From assembly GCA_050183765.1 (NCBI GenBank), contig JBFXAZ010000001.1, positions 62,001 to 126,000 of the forward strand: DNA of 64,000 nt, read 5' to 3'. Under the pieces are notes generated by a model, which did no database searches, was not told where the DNA came from, and saw nothing but the letters and a program-made list of their open reading frames with translations. Positions 1 to 8,207 of this stretch are shown here, in pieces. This DNA comes from JAFAZJ01 sp050183765 (GTDB lineage Bacteria > Pseudomonadota > Alphaproteobacteria > Reyranellales > Reyranellaceae). The number at the start of each line of letters is the position of its first letter. Within the stretch, counting starts at the first letter, position 1. Both the position numbers and the translations under genes were made by a program.

Positions 1-31
1 GAGACTACAGTGGGCGCAGTTTTCACCATGC

Positions 32-589
32 ATGCAGGCTGCCGTGTCGTCCGAAGATGTACTCGACCCGCGTTTCTGGGCCAGGCCGACACCCACCCGA
101 CACGGCGACATCGATGTCGATGACATCTACGTCGCCGTCGGCCGCGTGCTCAGCGAATGGTCGATGGTCGAGATCGCGCTGGGCAGGCTCTACGCCGTGC
201 TCGACGGCGCCGCGCCGCAGGCCGCCTGGAGCGCCTACGCCGCCGGGCGTGATCCGCAGACGCGCCAGGCGCGGCTGAGCGAGGCGGCGCGCAACCGCTT
301 CGCCGACGACGACTCCGAGGACGGCGTCACTTCTCGCCGCGTGATCGAGGCCGCCGGCCTCGCCGCGCAGCGGCGCGACGACGTGGTGCACGGCATCGCC
401 GTGCTGTTCCGTCCCGGTGCGCTCGACGGCAGCTATCTCGTGCCGACCGGCTTCACCGCCGGCGACTCCAACATGCCCGACTACGCCTACACCGCCGCGC
501 AGCTCACCGCCCTGCGCGGCCGGTTCGGCCGGCTGCAGGACGAGATCAACGTGCTGATCCTCAAGCTGCAGGTCGCGCTCGGCCATTGA
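32..589 (+). CDS. HEPN-like hypothetical protein
   Basis: This is a 185-residue soluble, mostly helical protein with no signal peptide or membrane segment. An early Trp-Ser-Met-Val-Glu helix (residues 43-47) and a late RDDVVHG stretch (R115 to H120) match the layout of HEPN-like proteins, in which an R-x4-H motif with a polar residue after the Arg forms a ribonuclease site. That function is inferred from the motif alone. The ATG at 32 has no clear Shine-Dalgarno sequence and lies close to the window edge, so the start is uncertain. It is followed 66 bp later by a membrane protein gene on the same strand. No toxin-antitoxin partner is visible. Confidence 0.6.
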   Translation: MQAAVSSEDVLDPRFWARPTPTRHGDIDVDDIYVAVGRVLSEWSMVEIALGRLYAVLDGAAPQAAWSAYAAGRDPQTRQARLSEAARNRFADDDSEDGVTSRRVIEAAGLAAQRRDDVVHGIAVLFRPGALDGSYLVPTGFTAGDSNMPDYAYTAAQLTALRGRFGRLQDEINVLILKLQVALGH

Positions 590-655
590 GGCGCACGACA
601 TCGCCGCGTCGCCCTGCGGACCCATGTATCGGCGTCGCGGTTTCCGGAGTTCGCC

Positions 656-1483
656 ATGAAGCATTTCGTTCTCGAGCTGGCGATGGTCGTCACCTGCGTC
701 GTCGCCGCCGTCGCCGACGTCGCGCTGGCGCACTACGCCGGCTTCGAGCTCTTCAACCTGACGTTCTGGTTCATCGTGCCGGTGGGCGCGATGATCGTCG
801 GCGCCTTCGCCGCCAGCGGCGCGATCGTCGCCGCCCGCCTGTTCGATATCCGGCCCTCGATGGCGCAGGCCGTCGTCAGCGCCGCGATCATCGGCGCGGC
901 GACGATGCTGCTGATCTACTTCCTGGAATACAACACGCTGGTGGTGCGCGGCGTGAAGCTGCGCACGCTGCTGGACTTCTGGACCTATGTCGACATCTCG
1001 CTGACCCGGACCCACATGCGCCTGGGCCGCTCGCACCAGGATCTCGGCGAGGCCGGCGACCTCGGCTATCTGCTGGCGATGGTGAAGCTGGCCGGCTTCG
1101 TCCTCGGCGCCTACTTCGTCTTCGCGATGATCCGCGGCATGGCGGCCTGCCCGCGCTGCGGCGCCTACTTCAAGACCGTGCGCACGAAGAAGAGCCCGGA
1201 CCTGCCGGTCGACGAGGCCGCGTCGGTGCACCAGCAGTTCGTCTCCGGCGACATGCCGGCGATCAAGCGGGCGCTCGACTGGCCGCCCGAGCCGCGCAAG
1301 CTGGAGAAGAAGCAGCCCAGGGCCCGGCTGGTCTACCGGCTGTGCCAGTGCCCGAAATGCGCCGCGCGCGCGGTGATCGGCTCGATGCTGGTCTCGGGCG
1401 GCCGCGAGTTCCGCGAGGTCAAGGGCACGAAGTTCATCCGCCCGCTGCCCGACAACGACACGGTGGTCGCGCCGGCGTTTTGA
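656..1483 (+). CDS. Membrane protein with C-terminal zinc-ribbon cysteines
   Basis: The 275-residue product starts with several hydrophobic segments (about residues 5-25, 38-60, 70-95 and 137-160). A cytoplasmic-looking tail follows, carrying a CPRC pair (C165, C168) and a CQCPKC cluster (C230, C232, C235) that could bind zinc. A charged Lys/Arg-rich linker separates the two cysteine pairs. I do not recognise the family. It ends 15 bp before the convergent accA stop codon. The reading frame and codon use look genuine; the function is unknown. Confidence 0.65.
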   Translation: MKHFVLELAMVVTCVVAAVADVALAHYAGFELFNLTFWFIVPVGAMIVGAFAASGAIVAARLFDIRPSMAQAVVSAAIIGAATMLLIYFLEYNTLVVRGVKLRTLLDFWTYVDISLTRTHMRLGRSHQDLGEAGDLGYLLAMVKLAGFVLGAYFVFAMIRGMAACPRCGAYFKTVRTKKSPDLPVDEAASVHQQFVSGDMPAIKRALDWPPEPRKLEKKQPRARLVYRLCQCPKCAARAVIGSMLVSGGREFREVKGTKFIRPLPDNDTVVAPAF

Positions 1484-1498
1484 GGCGATCGCGGGACG

Positions 1499-2470
1499 CT
1501 ACAGCCCGACCTGGCCCATCGCCAGGAACTTGTCGCGCCGGGCGCGGCGCACGGTGTCGCCGTCGAGCGTCTCGAGATCGGCGAGATGGCGCGCGATGGC
1601 GTCGCCGGCGGCCTTCACCGCGGCCTCGGGGTCGCGATGCGCGCCGCCCACCGGCTCGGGCACGATCTCGTCGCAGACCGCGAGCTTCTTCAGGTCGTCC
1701 GAGGTGATGCGCAGCGCCTCGGCGGCTTCCTGCGCCTTGTCGGCCGAGCGCCACAGGATCGAGGCGCAGCCCTCGGGGGTGATCACCGAGTAGACCGCGT
1801 GCTCCATCATCAGCACGCGGTTGGCGGCGGCGATAGCGATGGCGCCGCCCGAGCCGCCTTCGCCGATCACCAGGCTGACCATCGGCACGCGCAGGTCGAG
1901 GCAGACCTCGATCGAGCGCGCGATCGCCTCGGCCTGGCCGCGCTCCTCGGCGTCGACGCCGGGATAGGCGCCGGCGGTGTCGACGAAGGTCACCACGGGC
2001 AGGCCGAAACGGTCGGCGAGCTGCATCAGGCGTTGCGCCTTGCGGTAGCCCTCGGGCTTCACCATGCCGAAATTGTGCTTCACGCGGCTTTCGGTGTCGT
2101 CGCCCTTCTCCTGGCCGATCACCACCGCGGGGCGGCCGGCGATGCGGCCCAGACCGCCGATGATCGCGGCGTCCTCGGCGAAGCCGCGGTCGCCCGCCAG
2201 CGGCGTGAAATCCTCGACCAGGCCGGCGATGTAGTGCTTGGCGTGCGGCCGGTCGGGGTGGCGGGCCACCTGCAGGCGCTGCCAGGCGGTGAGCTTGGCA
2301 TAGGTCGCGCGGATCTGGCGATCGACCTTGTCCTGCAGCTTGGAGACCTCGTCGGCGATGTCGATGCCTTCGCCCTGGCCCTCGCCATCGTCGCCGCCCT
2401 GATGCCGGAGCTCGGCGATCTTGCCTTCAAGGTCAGCGATGGGCTTCTCGAAATCGAGATAGGTCGGCAT
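1499..2470 (-). CDS. accA: Acetyl-CoA carboxylase carboxyltransferase subunit alpha
   Basis: AccA is the alpha half of the carboxyltransferase that moves carboxyl from carboxybiotin to acetyl-CoA, giving malonyl-CoA for fatty acid synthesis; it works with AccD. The 323-residue length is typical (about 315-325). The N terminus (MPTYLDFEKPIADLE) and the core with GGSGGAIAIA and SVITPEGCASILW are diagnostic. It lies 37 bp downstream of the CoA-ester lyase on the same strand, so co-transcription is likely. The accA-near-xerD/aroK arrangement is common in Alphaproteobacteria. Confidence 0.97.
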   Translation of the reverse strand: MPTYLDFEKPIADLEGKIAELRHQGGDDGEGQGEGIDIADEVSKLQDKVDRQIRATYAKLTAWQRLQVARHPDRPHAKHYIAGLVEDFTPLAGDRGFAEDAAIIGGLGRIAGRPAVVIGQEKGDDTESRVKHNFGMVKPEGYRKAQRLMQLADRFGLPVVTFVDTAGAYPGVDAEERGQAEAIARSIEVCLDLRVPMVSLVIGEGGSGGAIAIAAANRVLMMEHAVYSVITPEGCASILWRSADKAQEAAEALRITSDDLKKLAVCDEIVPEPVGGAHRDPEAAVKAAGDAIARHLADLETLDGDTVRRARRDKFLAMGQVGL

Positions 2471-2507
2471 ACGGCGCTTCTGCTCCCGAGGTGGCCCGAC
2501 GCTGGCC

Positions 2508-3488
2508 TCAGGCCGTCATCCCGAGGCGCCGCGCCATGCTGAGCAGGACTTCTGCCTGCTTGATCGAGGCATTGTCGATCAGTTTTCCATCCAATGCCAC
2601 CGCCCCCTTGCCGGCCTTCTGCGCCTCGACCATGGCATCGAGGATGCGCCGGGCCTTGGTCACCTCGTCTTTCGAGGGCCCGAAGACCTCGTTGGCCAGC
2701 GCCACCTGCGAGGGATGGATGGCCCATTTGCCCTCGCAGCCCAGCACCGCGGCACGGTTGGCCTGGGCACGGAAGCCGTCGGGATCGGAGAAATCGCCGA
2801 ACGGCCCGTCGATCGGCCGCAGGCCGTTGGCGCGGGCGGCCACCACCATGCGCGAGATCGCGTAATGCCAGGGATCGGCCCAGACGAAGTCGCGCCTGCC
2901 CTCGGCGTCCTTGTCGGTCAGCACGCCGTATTGCGGGTGCGGGCCGCCGATGTTCACCGTCTTGGCCTTGGTCGAGGCGGCATAGTCGGCAACGCCGAAA
3001 TGCAGCGATTCGTTGCGCTTCGAGGCGCCAGCGATGGCGTCGACATTGGCCATGCCCAGGGCCGTCTCGATGATCATCTCGAAGCCGATGCGCTTCTTGG
3101 CCCGGGTCGCGGTCTCGACCTGGCTCACCAGCATGTCCAGCGCGTAGATGTCGGCGGCGGTGCCGGCCTTGGGGATCATGATCAGGTCGAGCTTGTCGAC
3201 CGCGCCCTCCAGCACGTCGATCACGTCGCGGTACATCCAGTGGGTGTCCAGCCCGTTGATGCGCAGCGACATCGTCTTGCCGCGCCAGTCGACCTCGTTG
3301 AGCGCCTGGATGACGTTCTTGCGCGCCTGGTCCTTGGCGTCGGGCGCCACGGCGTCCTCGAGGTCGAGGAAGATGACGTCGACCGGCCCCCTGGCGGCCT
3401 TCTCGAACAGCTCGACCCGGCTGCCCGGCACGGCCAGCTCGCTGCGGTTCAGGCGCGAGGGCGCCGGCTCGGCGATCGTGAAGCTCAT
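2508..3488 (-). CDS. CoA-ester lyase, malyl-CoA lyase-like (HpcH/CitE family)
   Basis: This 326-residue protein belongs to the HpcH/HpaI and citrate-lyase-beta superfamily: Mg-dependent TIM-barrel enzymes that cleave or form beta-hydroxyacyl-CoA esters. Diagnostic stretches are the PGSR near the N terminus, VIFLDLEDAVAPDAK (substrate and metal region), LRINGLDT, MIPKAG and IGFEMIIET with the metal-binding Glu, and KWAIHPSQV near the C terminus. The overall pattern resembles malyl-CoA/beta-methylmalyl-CoA lyase (Mcl). The exact substrate cannot be read from sequence. It probably forms a transcription unit with accA downstream. An intergenic gap of about 75 bp separates it from xerD. Confidence 0.88.
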   Translation of the reverse strand: MSFTIAEPAPSRLNRSELAVPGSRVELFEKAARGPVDVIFLDLEDAVAPDAKDQARKNVIQALNEVDWRGKTMSLRINGLDTHWMYRDVIDVLEGAVDKLDLIMIPKAGTAADIYALDMLVSQVETATRAKKRIGFEMIIETALGMANVDAIAGASKRNESLHFGVADYAASTKAKTVNIGGPHPQYGVLTDKDAEGRRDFVWADPWHYAISRMVVAARANGLRPIDGPFGDFSDPDGFRAQANRAAVLGCEGKWAIHPSQVALANEVFGPSKDEVTKARRILDAMVEAQKAGKGAVALDGKLIDNASIKQAEVLLSMARRLGMTA

Positions 3489-3564
3489 CGGCTGTCCCCG
3501 TTATGCTGCAACTGCGATGATGCGATGCAATAAGAGGGAAATGGCGGGCCGAGTCAATGCGCGC

Positions 3565-4563
3565 CTATTTCTTGGCCGGGGCGCCGTTGCCGGCCAGCGG
3601 GTGGTGTTCCTGGACCAGCGTCTTGAGCTTCTCGTCCAGCACGTGGGTGTAGATCTGGGTGGTGGCGATGTCGGCGTGGCCCAGCATCATCTGCACGCTG
3701 CGCAGGTCCGCGCCATGGGCCAGCAGGTGGCTGGCGAAGGCGTGGCGCAGCACGTGCGGCGAGACGCGGCGTGGGTCGAGATCGGCCTGCAGCGCCAGCT
3801 CCTTCAGCAGCTGGCCGAAGCGCTGGCGGGTGAGATGGCCCTCGGCCGAGCGCGAGGGAAACAGGTAGGGCGAGGATTCGTCGGGCCTGAGCGTGGCGCC
3901 GCGCGCGCCCAGCCAGGCGAAGATCGCCGCGCGCGCCGGCTCGCCCAGCGGCACCAGCCGCTCCTTGTTGCCCTTGCCGCGCACGATCAGCACGCGCGGA
4001 TCGCGCTCGACCGCCGCCAGCGGCAGGCTCACCAGCTCCGACACGCGCAGGCCGCCGGCGTAGAGCAGCTCGAGCAGGGCCGCCAGCCGCAGCCCCTCGG
4101 TGGCGTCGCGCTTGTGCGCCGCCTCGATCAGCGCCGCGACCTCGCCGGTCGACAGCACCTTTGGCAGCGGCCGGCCGAGCTTGGGCGAATCGAGCGTCGC
4201 CGAGGGATCGTCGGATCGCCGGCCGTCGGCCAGCAGGAAGCGGTAGAACTGGCGGATCGCCGACAGCCGCCGCGCCGCCGTGCCGGCCCCCATGCCGGCG
4301 TGGCGCAGGCTGGCGATATAGGCGCGCAGCGCGTCGCTGTCGGCCTCGAGCGGCTTGACCTTGCGGCGCGCCAGGAAGGCGGCGAGATCGTCGAGATCGC
4401 GGCCATAGGCCTGCTCGGTGTTCTTCGACGCGCCGCGCTCGGCGACCAGCATCTCGATGAACATCTCGACCTGCGGGTCGCGCGGCGGGCCCTCGCGCGG
4501 ACGACGGCCGCGGCGGTCGCGGATGCGCGGCGCGGCGCGGGCGCGGCTGGTGGCGAGCGCCAT
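3565..4563 (-). CDS. xerD: Site-specific tyrosine recombinase XerD
   Basis: XerD acts with XerC at dif sites to resolve chromosome dimers. The 332-residue protein has the N-terminal SAM-like core-binding domain (about residues 33-115) and a complete catalytic domain: R173 (GLRVSEL), K197 (RGKGNKER), H270 and R273 (HVLRHAF), H296 (LGHADIATTQ) and Y305. An Arg/Pro-rich extension of about 30 residues precedes the conserved domain, so a later start at Met34 or Met38 is possible. It starts two bases after the stop of the preceding secreted-protein gene and is probably the third gene of an operon. Its position opposite aroK is a common alphaproteobacterial arrangement, so it is the housekeeping recombinase, not an element integrase. 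Confidence 0.94.
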   Translation of the reverse strand: MALATSRARAAPRIRDRRGRRPREGPPRDPQVEMFIEMLVAERGASKNTEQAYGRDLDDLAAFLARRKVKPLEADSDALRAYIASLRHAGMGAGTAARRLSAIRQFYRFLLADGRRSDDPSATLDSPKLGRPLPKVLSTGEVAALIEAAHKRDATEGLRLAALLELLYAGGLRVSELVSLPLAAVERDPRVLIVRGKGNKERLVPLGEPARAAIFAWLGARGATLRPDESSPYLFPSRSAEGHLTRQRFGQLLKELALQADLDPRRVSPHVLRHAFASHLLAHGADLRSVQMMLGHADIATTQIYTHVLDEKLKTLVQEHHPLAGNGAPAKK

Positions 4564-4565
4564 GG

Positions 4566-6164
4566 TCAGAGATCCGCCAGGATCGCGTATTCGACGGCGA
4601 AGGCGCGCGCCACGTCGCGGCGGTTGATGCGCACCAGCGCGCGCAGGATGGCCGCGACCTTGGCCGGTTCGAGGCTGGCGAGCGGCGTCGCGCCGGCCAG
4701 CGCGACGGCCCGGCAGATCGTCTCGGAGAACCGCTCGGCCTCGGCCGCCGCCAGCAGTGCCGCGATCGCCGGATCGCGGGGCGCGCGCGGCGCACCGGCC
4801 GCAAGCGGTGCCAGCGCCTCACGCGGCGCCGCCTCCAGTGCCGTCAGCACCGCATGCAATGCCGCGGCGGAGTGCGGCCGCAGGGCGGCGCGACGCTCCA
4901 TCAGCCTGGCATCGAGCGGCAGGCGATTGGGCAGGCGTCCGATGGCGGCCATCGGCGCCAGCAGGGCCATGCGGTCGGCGACCTGATCGGCCGGGCCGCC
5001 CTGCGCGGCCTTGAACCATTCGCTGGCGCGGTCGTAGCGCTCCAGGGTCATCGCAGCGAGCAGGCCGGCGGCGGCGAATTCGGCGTGGATGGGCGTCGGC
5101 CGCGCCGCGGCGATCGCCTGGGACAGGGCGCGGACCGCGCTGCCCGCCGTATCGCGCGACACCTGGAAGAGCCGATGGGCGAGCACGACGCGCTGCTCGT
5201 TGCTGGTCGCGCCCTGCGCCTGGGCGAAGACGACCGCGCGCCACGCCGTCGGCGATGTCGCCGGAGCGTTCTGCAGGCCGCGCGAGAGTTCCCTGTAGAA
5301 CTCGACCAGGCGGTCCGGCTCGATCACGCCGGAGCGCTCGGCGCGCTCGGCGAGCTCGACGCGGCGATTGAGCGGGATCGCCTTGTTCTCGATCGCCCCG
5401 CGCAACACGCCCGGCGAGTCGAAGCCGGTCGTCGGCGTGGGCAGCCCGGCGATGTCAATCAGCGCCAGGACCAGCCCGTCCTCGGTCGGGCCGACCGGCG
5501 GCGCCTTCGTGCCGCCGGCGATTTGCCCGGCCAGCGCGACGAAAGTGCGGTCGGCATCCGGCTGCGCGCGCAACGCCTCGAGCTTGGCGCGCGCGGCGTC
5601 CGTCTGGCGCGCGTGCAGATCGCAGACGATCGCCGCTTCGCGCCACCAGGTCTCGCCGAGATGCTCGCCGGCGCTCTGCACCTGCGCGCAGGCACTGTCG
5701 CGCTGACGCACGCGCATCAGCGCCTCGGTGACCAGCCGCGAGGTCATCGGCCCTTCGCCGCCCTTGCCCAGGCGCAGCAATTCGTTGGCGTTCTCGGCTT
5801 CGCCCATCGCCGCCAGCTTCTCGATCCGCAGGGTGAAGAGCAGCGGCATCGCCCCGTCGGGCCGCGGCGGCGTGGCCGCGGCGGTGAGCAGGCGGAACTG
5901 CAGGTCGCGCAGCACGCGCGATTGCGGCGCCGCGGGCAGGTCGGCGATCAGGACGCGCGCGGCGGCCATCGAGGTGCCGTGCCAGGTCCAGCCCGGGATG
6001 CCGGCGCTGCGCGTGTCGACCAGCCCGACCCGATCCAGCGGATTGACCTGCGGCGCGGCGGGCAGCGAGGTCAGCGGCGGCGTGTCCTGCGCCCGCGCCG
6101 CCCCCCAGGACAGCATCCCGCCGGCCAGGACCGCGAGGAGTGCGCTAGCGCGAGAAGCGGTCAT
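4566..6164 (-). CDS. Secreted hypothetical protein upstream of xerD
   Basis: The 532-residue product begins with a clear signal peptide (hydrophobic core after MTASRAS, cleavage likely after ARAQ). The rest is a long run of amphipathic helices rich in Ala, Leu and Arg, in the style of TPR or alpha-solenoid repeats, without an enzyme motif I can recognise. Proteins of this size and type sit between a small membrane protein and xerD in related genomes, but the role is unknown. Its start overlaps the end of the small upstream gene by about 20 bp, and its stop is two bases before xerD, suggesting translational coupling. Confidence 0.78.
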   Translation of the reverse strand: MTASRASALLAVLAGGMLSWGAARAQDTPPLTSLPAAPQVNPLDRVGLVDTRSAGIPGWTWHGTSMAAARVLIADLPAAPQSRVLRDLQFRLLTAAATPPRPDGAMPLLFTLRIEKLAAMGEAENANELLRLGKGGEGPMTSRLVTEALMRVRQRDSACAQVQSAGEHLGETWWREAAIVCDLHARQTDAARAKLEALRAQPDADRTFVALAGQIAGGTKAPPVGPTEDGLVLALIDIAGLPTPTTGFDSPGVLRGAIENKAIPLNRRVELAERAERSGVIEPDRLVEFYRELSRGLQNAPATSPTAWRAVVFAQAQGATSNEQRVVLAHRLFQVSRDTAGSAVRALSQAIAAARPTPIHAEFAAAGLLAAMTLERYDRASEWFKAAQGGPADQVADRMALLAPMAAIGRLPNRLPLDARLMERRAALRPHSAAALHAVLTALEAAPREALAPLAAGAPRAPRDPAIAALLAAAEAERFSETICRAVALAGATPLASLEPAKVAAILRALVRINRRDVARAFAVEYAILADL

Positions 6165-6291
6165 GGGGAATCTGGATCTCGATGCTGCGGGTGGGCGGCG
6201 GCACGTCGATGATCGCCAGCATCACGAATCCCGCCAGTGCCACCACCAGGAGGAAGCCGAGGAGGATCGTTCCAAAGCCCAGTCGAGACAT
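6145..6291 (-). CDS. Small single-pass membrane protein
   Basis: This 48-residue protein starts at an internal ATG (MSRLGFGTILLGF). It has one transmembrane helix (about residues 6-27) followed by a short tail, PPPTRSIEIQIPHDRF. An upstream in-frame ATG at 6342 would add 17 Pro-rich residues and is less convincing. The gene overlaps the next one by 20 bp and is probably the first of the xerD operon. The function is unknown; the hydrophobic helix and the operon position support it as real. Confidence 0.6.
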   Translation of the reverse strand: MSRLGFGTILLGFLLVVALAGFVMLAIIDVPPPTRSIEIQIPHDRFSR

Positions 6292-6480
6292 TCTGTGCGT
6301 GCTCGCAGGTGGCAAAGGGGGTGGAGCGGGGCGCGCCGGCATGGGACGCGCCTCACGCCGCCGCTTGTGCGATCACGGCCAAGCGGCGATATAGGGCGGG
6401 ACACTACTCCGCGGACATCCGACAGGCAACGCGCGTATGCGCGCAACATCTTGAGAATCATCGCAGAATTGGCCGAAATC

Positions 6481-7053
6481 GTGGACGAATCGCGCCCCGC
6501 CACGGCGGACCCCGCCATCACCCGCACCATCGCCCTGGTCGGGCTGATGGGCGCGGGCAAGAGCGCCATCGGCAAGCGTCTGGCGCAGCGGCTGGGCTTG
6601 CCCTTCGTCGATGCCGACATCGAGATCGAGGCGGCGGCGGGCTGCACCATCGAGGAATTCTTCGAGCGCTTCGGCGAGGCGGAGTTCCGCGCCGGCGAGC
6701 GCCGCGTGATCCAGCGCCTGCTCGACGGCACGCCGCACGTGCTGGCGACCGGCGGCGGCGCCTTCATGGATCCGCAGACCCGCGCCCTGATGCGCGAGAA
6801 GGCGACCACGATCTGGCTGCGCGCCGACATCAACGTGCTGTTCGAGCGCGTCTCGCGCCGCTCCAACCGGCCGCTGCTGAAGAACGGCGATCCGCGCGGC
6901 ACCCTGGAGCGGCTGATGGCGCTGCGCTATCCGGTCTACGCCGAGGCTGACATCGTGGTCGACAGCCGCGACGCGCCGGCGGATCGCACGGCCGAGGATG
7001 TGCACGCAGCCTTGCTGCGCCATCTCGGCGTGCCGGCAGGAGCCCCCTCGTGA
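6481..7053 (+). CDS. aroK: Shikimate kinase
   Basis: AroK phosphorylates shikimate at O3 in the aromatic amino acid (chorismate) pathway. Walker A GLMGAGKS is at about residues 21-28, followed by the substrate-binding DADIEIE and RAGERRVI segments, GGGAF, and the lid arginines (RRSNRPLL). No ATG exists in a sensible place. GTG at 6481 gives 190 residues, while TTG at 6469 or 6451 would extend it slightly; none has a strong ribosome-binding site. The stop overlaps the aroB start (GTGA), so the two are translationally coupled. It is divergent from the xerD operon. Confidence 0.93.
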   Translation: MDESRPATADPAITRTIALVGLMGAGKSAIGKRLAQRLGLPFVDADIEIEAAAGCTIEEFFERFGEAEFRAGERRVIQRLLDGTPHVLATGGGAFMDPQTRALMREKATTIWLRADINVLFERVSRRSNRPLLKNGDPRGTLERLMALRYPVYAEADIVVDSRDAPADRTAEDVHAALLRHLGVPAGAPS

Positions 7054-8180
7054 CAGCCCAACCCCGTCGCGTGCCGGTGGCGCTCGGCGATCGCGCCTAC
7101 GACATCCTGATCGGCCCCGACCTGGTCGCGCGCGCCGGCGAGCATTGCGCGCCGCACATCCCCAAGCGCCGCGCCATCGTCGTCACCGACGATGCGGTGG
7201 CCGGGGTGCATCTGCAGCCGCTGGTCGCGGCGTTGAAGTCTTGCGGCATCGACGCGCCCTCGGTGGTGGTGCCCGCCGGCGAGGCGAGCAAGGATTTCGG
7301 CGAGTTCGGCCGGCTGATCGACCGGCTGCTCGACCAGCGGCCGGACCGCGACACGGTCCTGATCGCGCTGGGCGGCGGCGTGGTCGGCGATCTGTGCGGC
7401 TTCGCCGCCTCTGTGCTGCTGCGCGGCGTCGACTTCATCCAGGTGCCGACGACCCTGCTGGCCCAGGTCGACAGCTCGGTGGGCGGCAAGACGGCGATCA
7501 ACACGCGCCACGGCAAGAATCTCGTCGGCACCTTCTACCAGCCGCGCCTGGTGCTGGCCGATACCGGCGTGCTCGACACCCTGCCGCGGCGCGAATTGCT
7601 GGCGGGCTATGCGGAGATCGCCAAGTACGGCCTGATCGACGACGAGCCGTTCTTCGCCTGGCTCGAGCGCAACGGCCCTGCCGTGATCGACGGCGATGCG
7701 CAGGCGCGCAGCGAGGCGATCGCGCGCAGCTGCATCAGCAAGGCGCGCATCGTGGCGCTCGACGAGCGCGAGCAGGCCGGCGTGCGCGACCTGCTCAACC
7801 TCGGCCACACCTTCGGCCATGCGCTGGAGAAGGAGAGCGGCTACGGCGGCGACCTGCTGCATGGCGAGGCGGTGGCGATCGGCATGGTGCTGGCTTTCGA
7901 CATGTCGGCCGCGCTGGACCTGTGCGCGGCGTCGGACGCCAGGCGCGTGCGCGCGCATCTCGAATCGGTCGGCCTGCCGGTGTCGCCGTTGACGATTCCC
8001 GGCACGAACGTGCGCGGCTGGGACGCCGCTCGGCTGGTCGAGCACATGCGCGCCGACAAGAAGAACCGCGACGGCAAGCTGACCTTCATCCTGGCGCGCG
8101 GCATCGGCCAGTCCTTCGTGCGCCGCGGCGTCGAGGGCGAGGCGGCGCTCGACACCATGCGGCGCGCGCTCGCGGCGTGA
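7050..8180 (+). CDS. aroB: 3-dehydroquinate synthase
   Basis: AroB converts DAHP to 3-dehydroquinate, the second step of the shikimate pathway, using NAD and a divalent metal. The 376-residue protein has the NAD-binding GGGVVGDLCGFAAS, the VPTTLLAQVDSSVGGKTAIN signature, the metal and active-site region (GYAEIAKYGLI) and NLGHTFGHALE with metal-binding histidines. The GTG start at 7050 overlaps the aroK stop by four bases. It is followed 27 bp later by the corC-like gene, as in many Alphaproteobacteria. Confidence 0.96.
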   Translation: MTAQPRRVPVALGDRAYDILIGPDLVARAGEHCAPHIPKRRAIVVTDDAVAGVHLQPLVAALKSCGIDAPSVVVPAGEASKDFGEFGRLIDRLLDQRPDRDTVLIALGGGVVGDLCGFAASVLLRGVDFIQVPTTLLAQVDSSVGGKTAINTRHGKNLVGTFYQPRLVLADTGVLDTLPRRELLAGYAEIAKYGLIDDEPFFAWLERNGPAVIDGDAQARSEAIARSCISKARIVALDEREQAGVRDLLNLGHTFGHALEKESGYGGDLLHGEAVAIGMVLAFDMSAALDLCAASDARRVRAHLESVGLPVSPLTIPGTNVRGWDAARLVEHMRADKKNRDGKLTFILARGIGQSFVRRGVEGEAALDTMRRALAA

Positions 8181-8207
8181 TTCGATGTCGTCCCCGGGGC
8201 CGATATC

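Noticed and set aside
23..1231. A 402-codon open frame on the minus strand
   Set aside because: It is low-complexity His/Arg/Gly/Ala coding opposite two credible plus-strand genes; no fold or motif.
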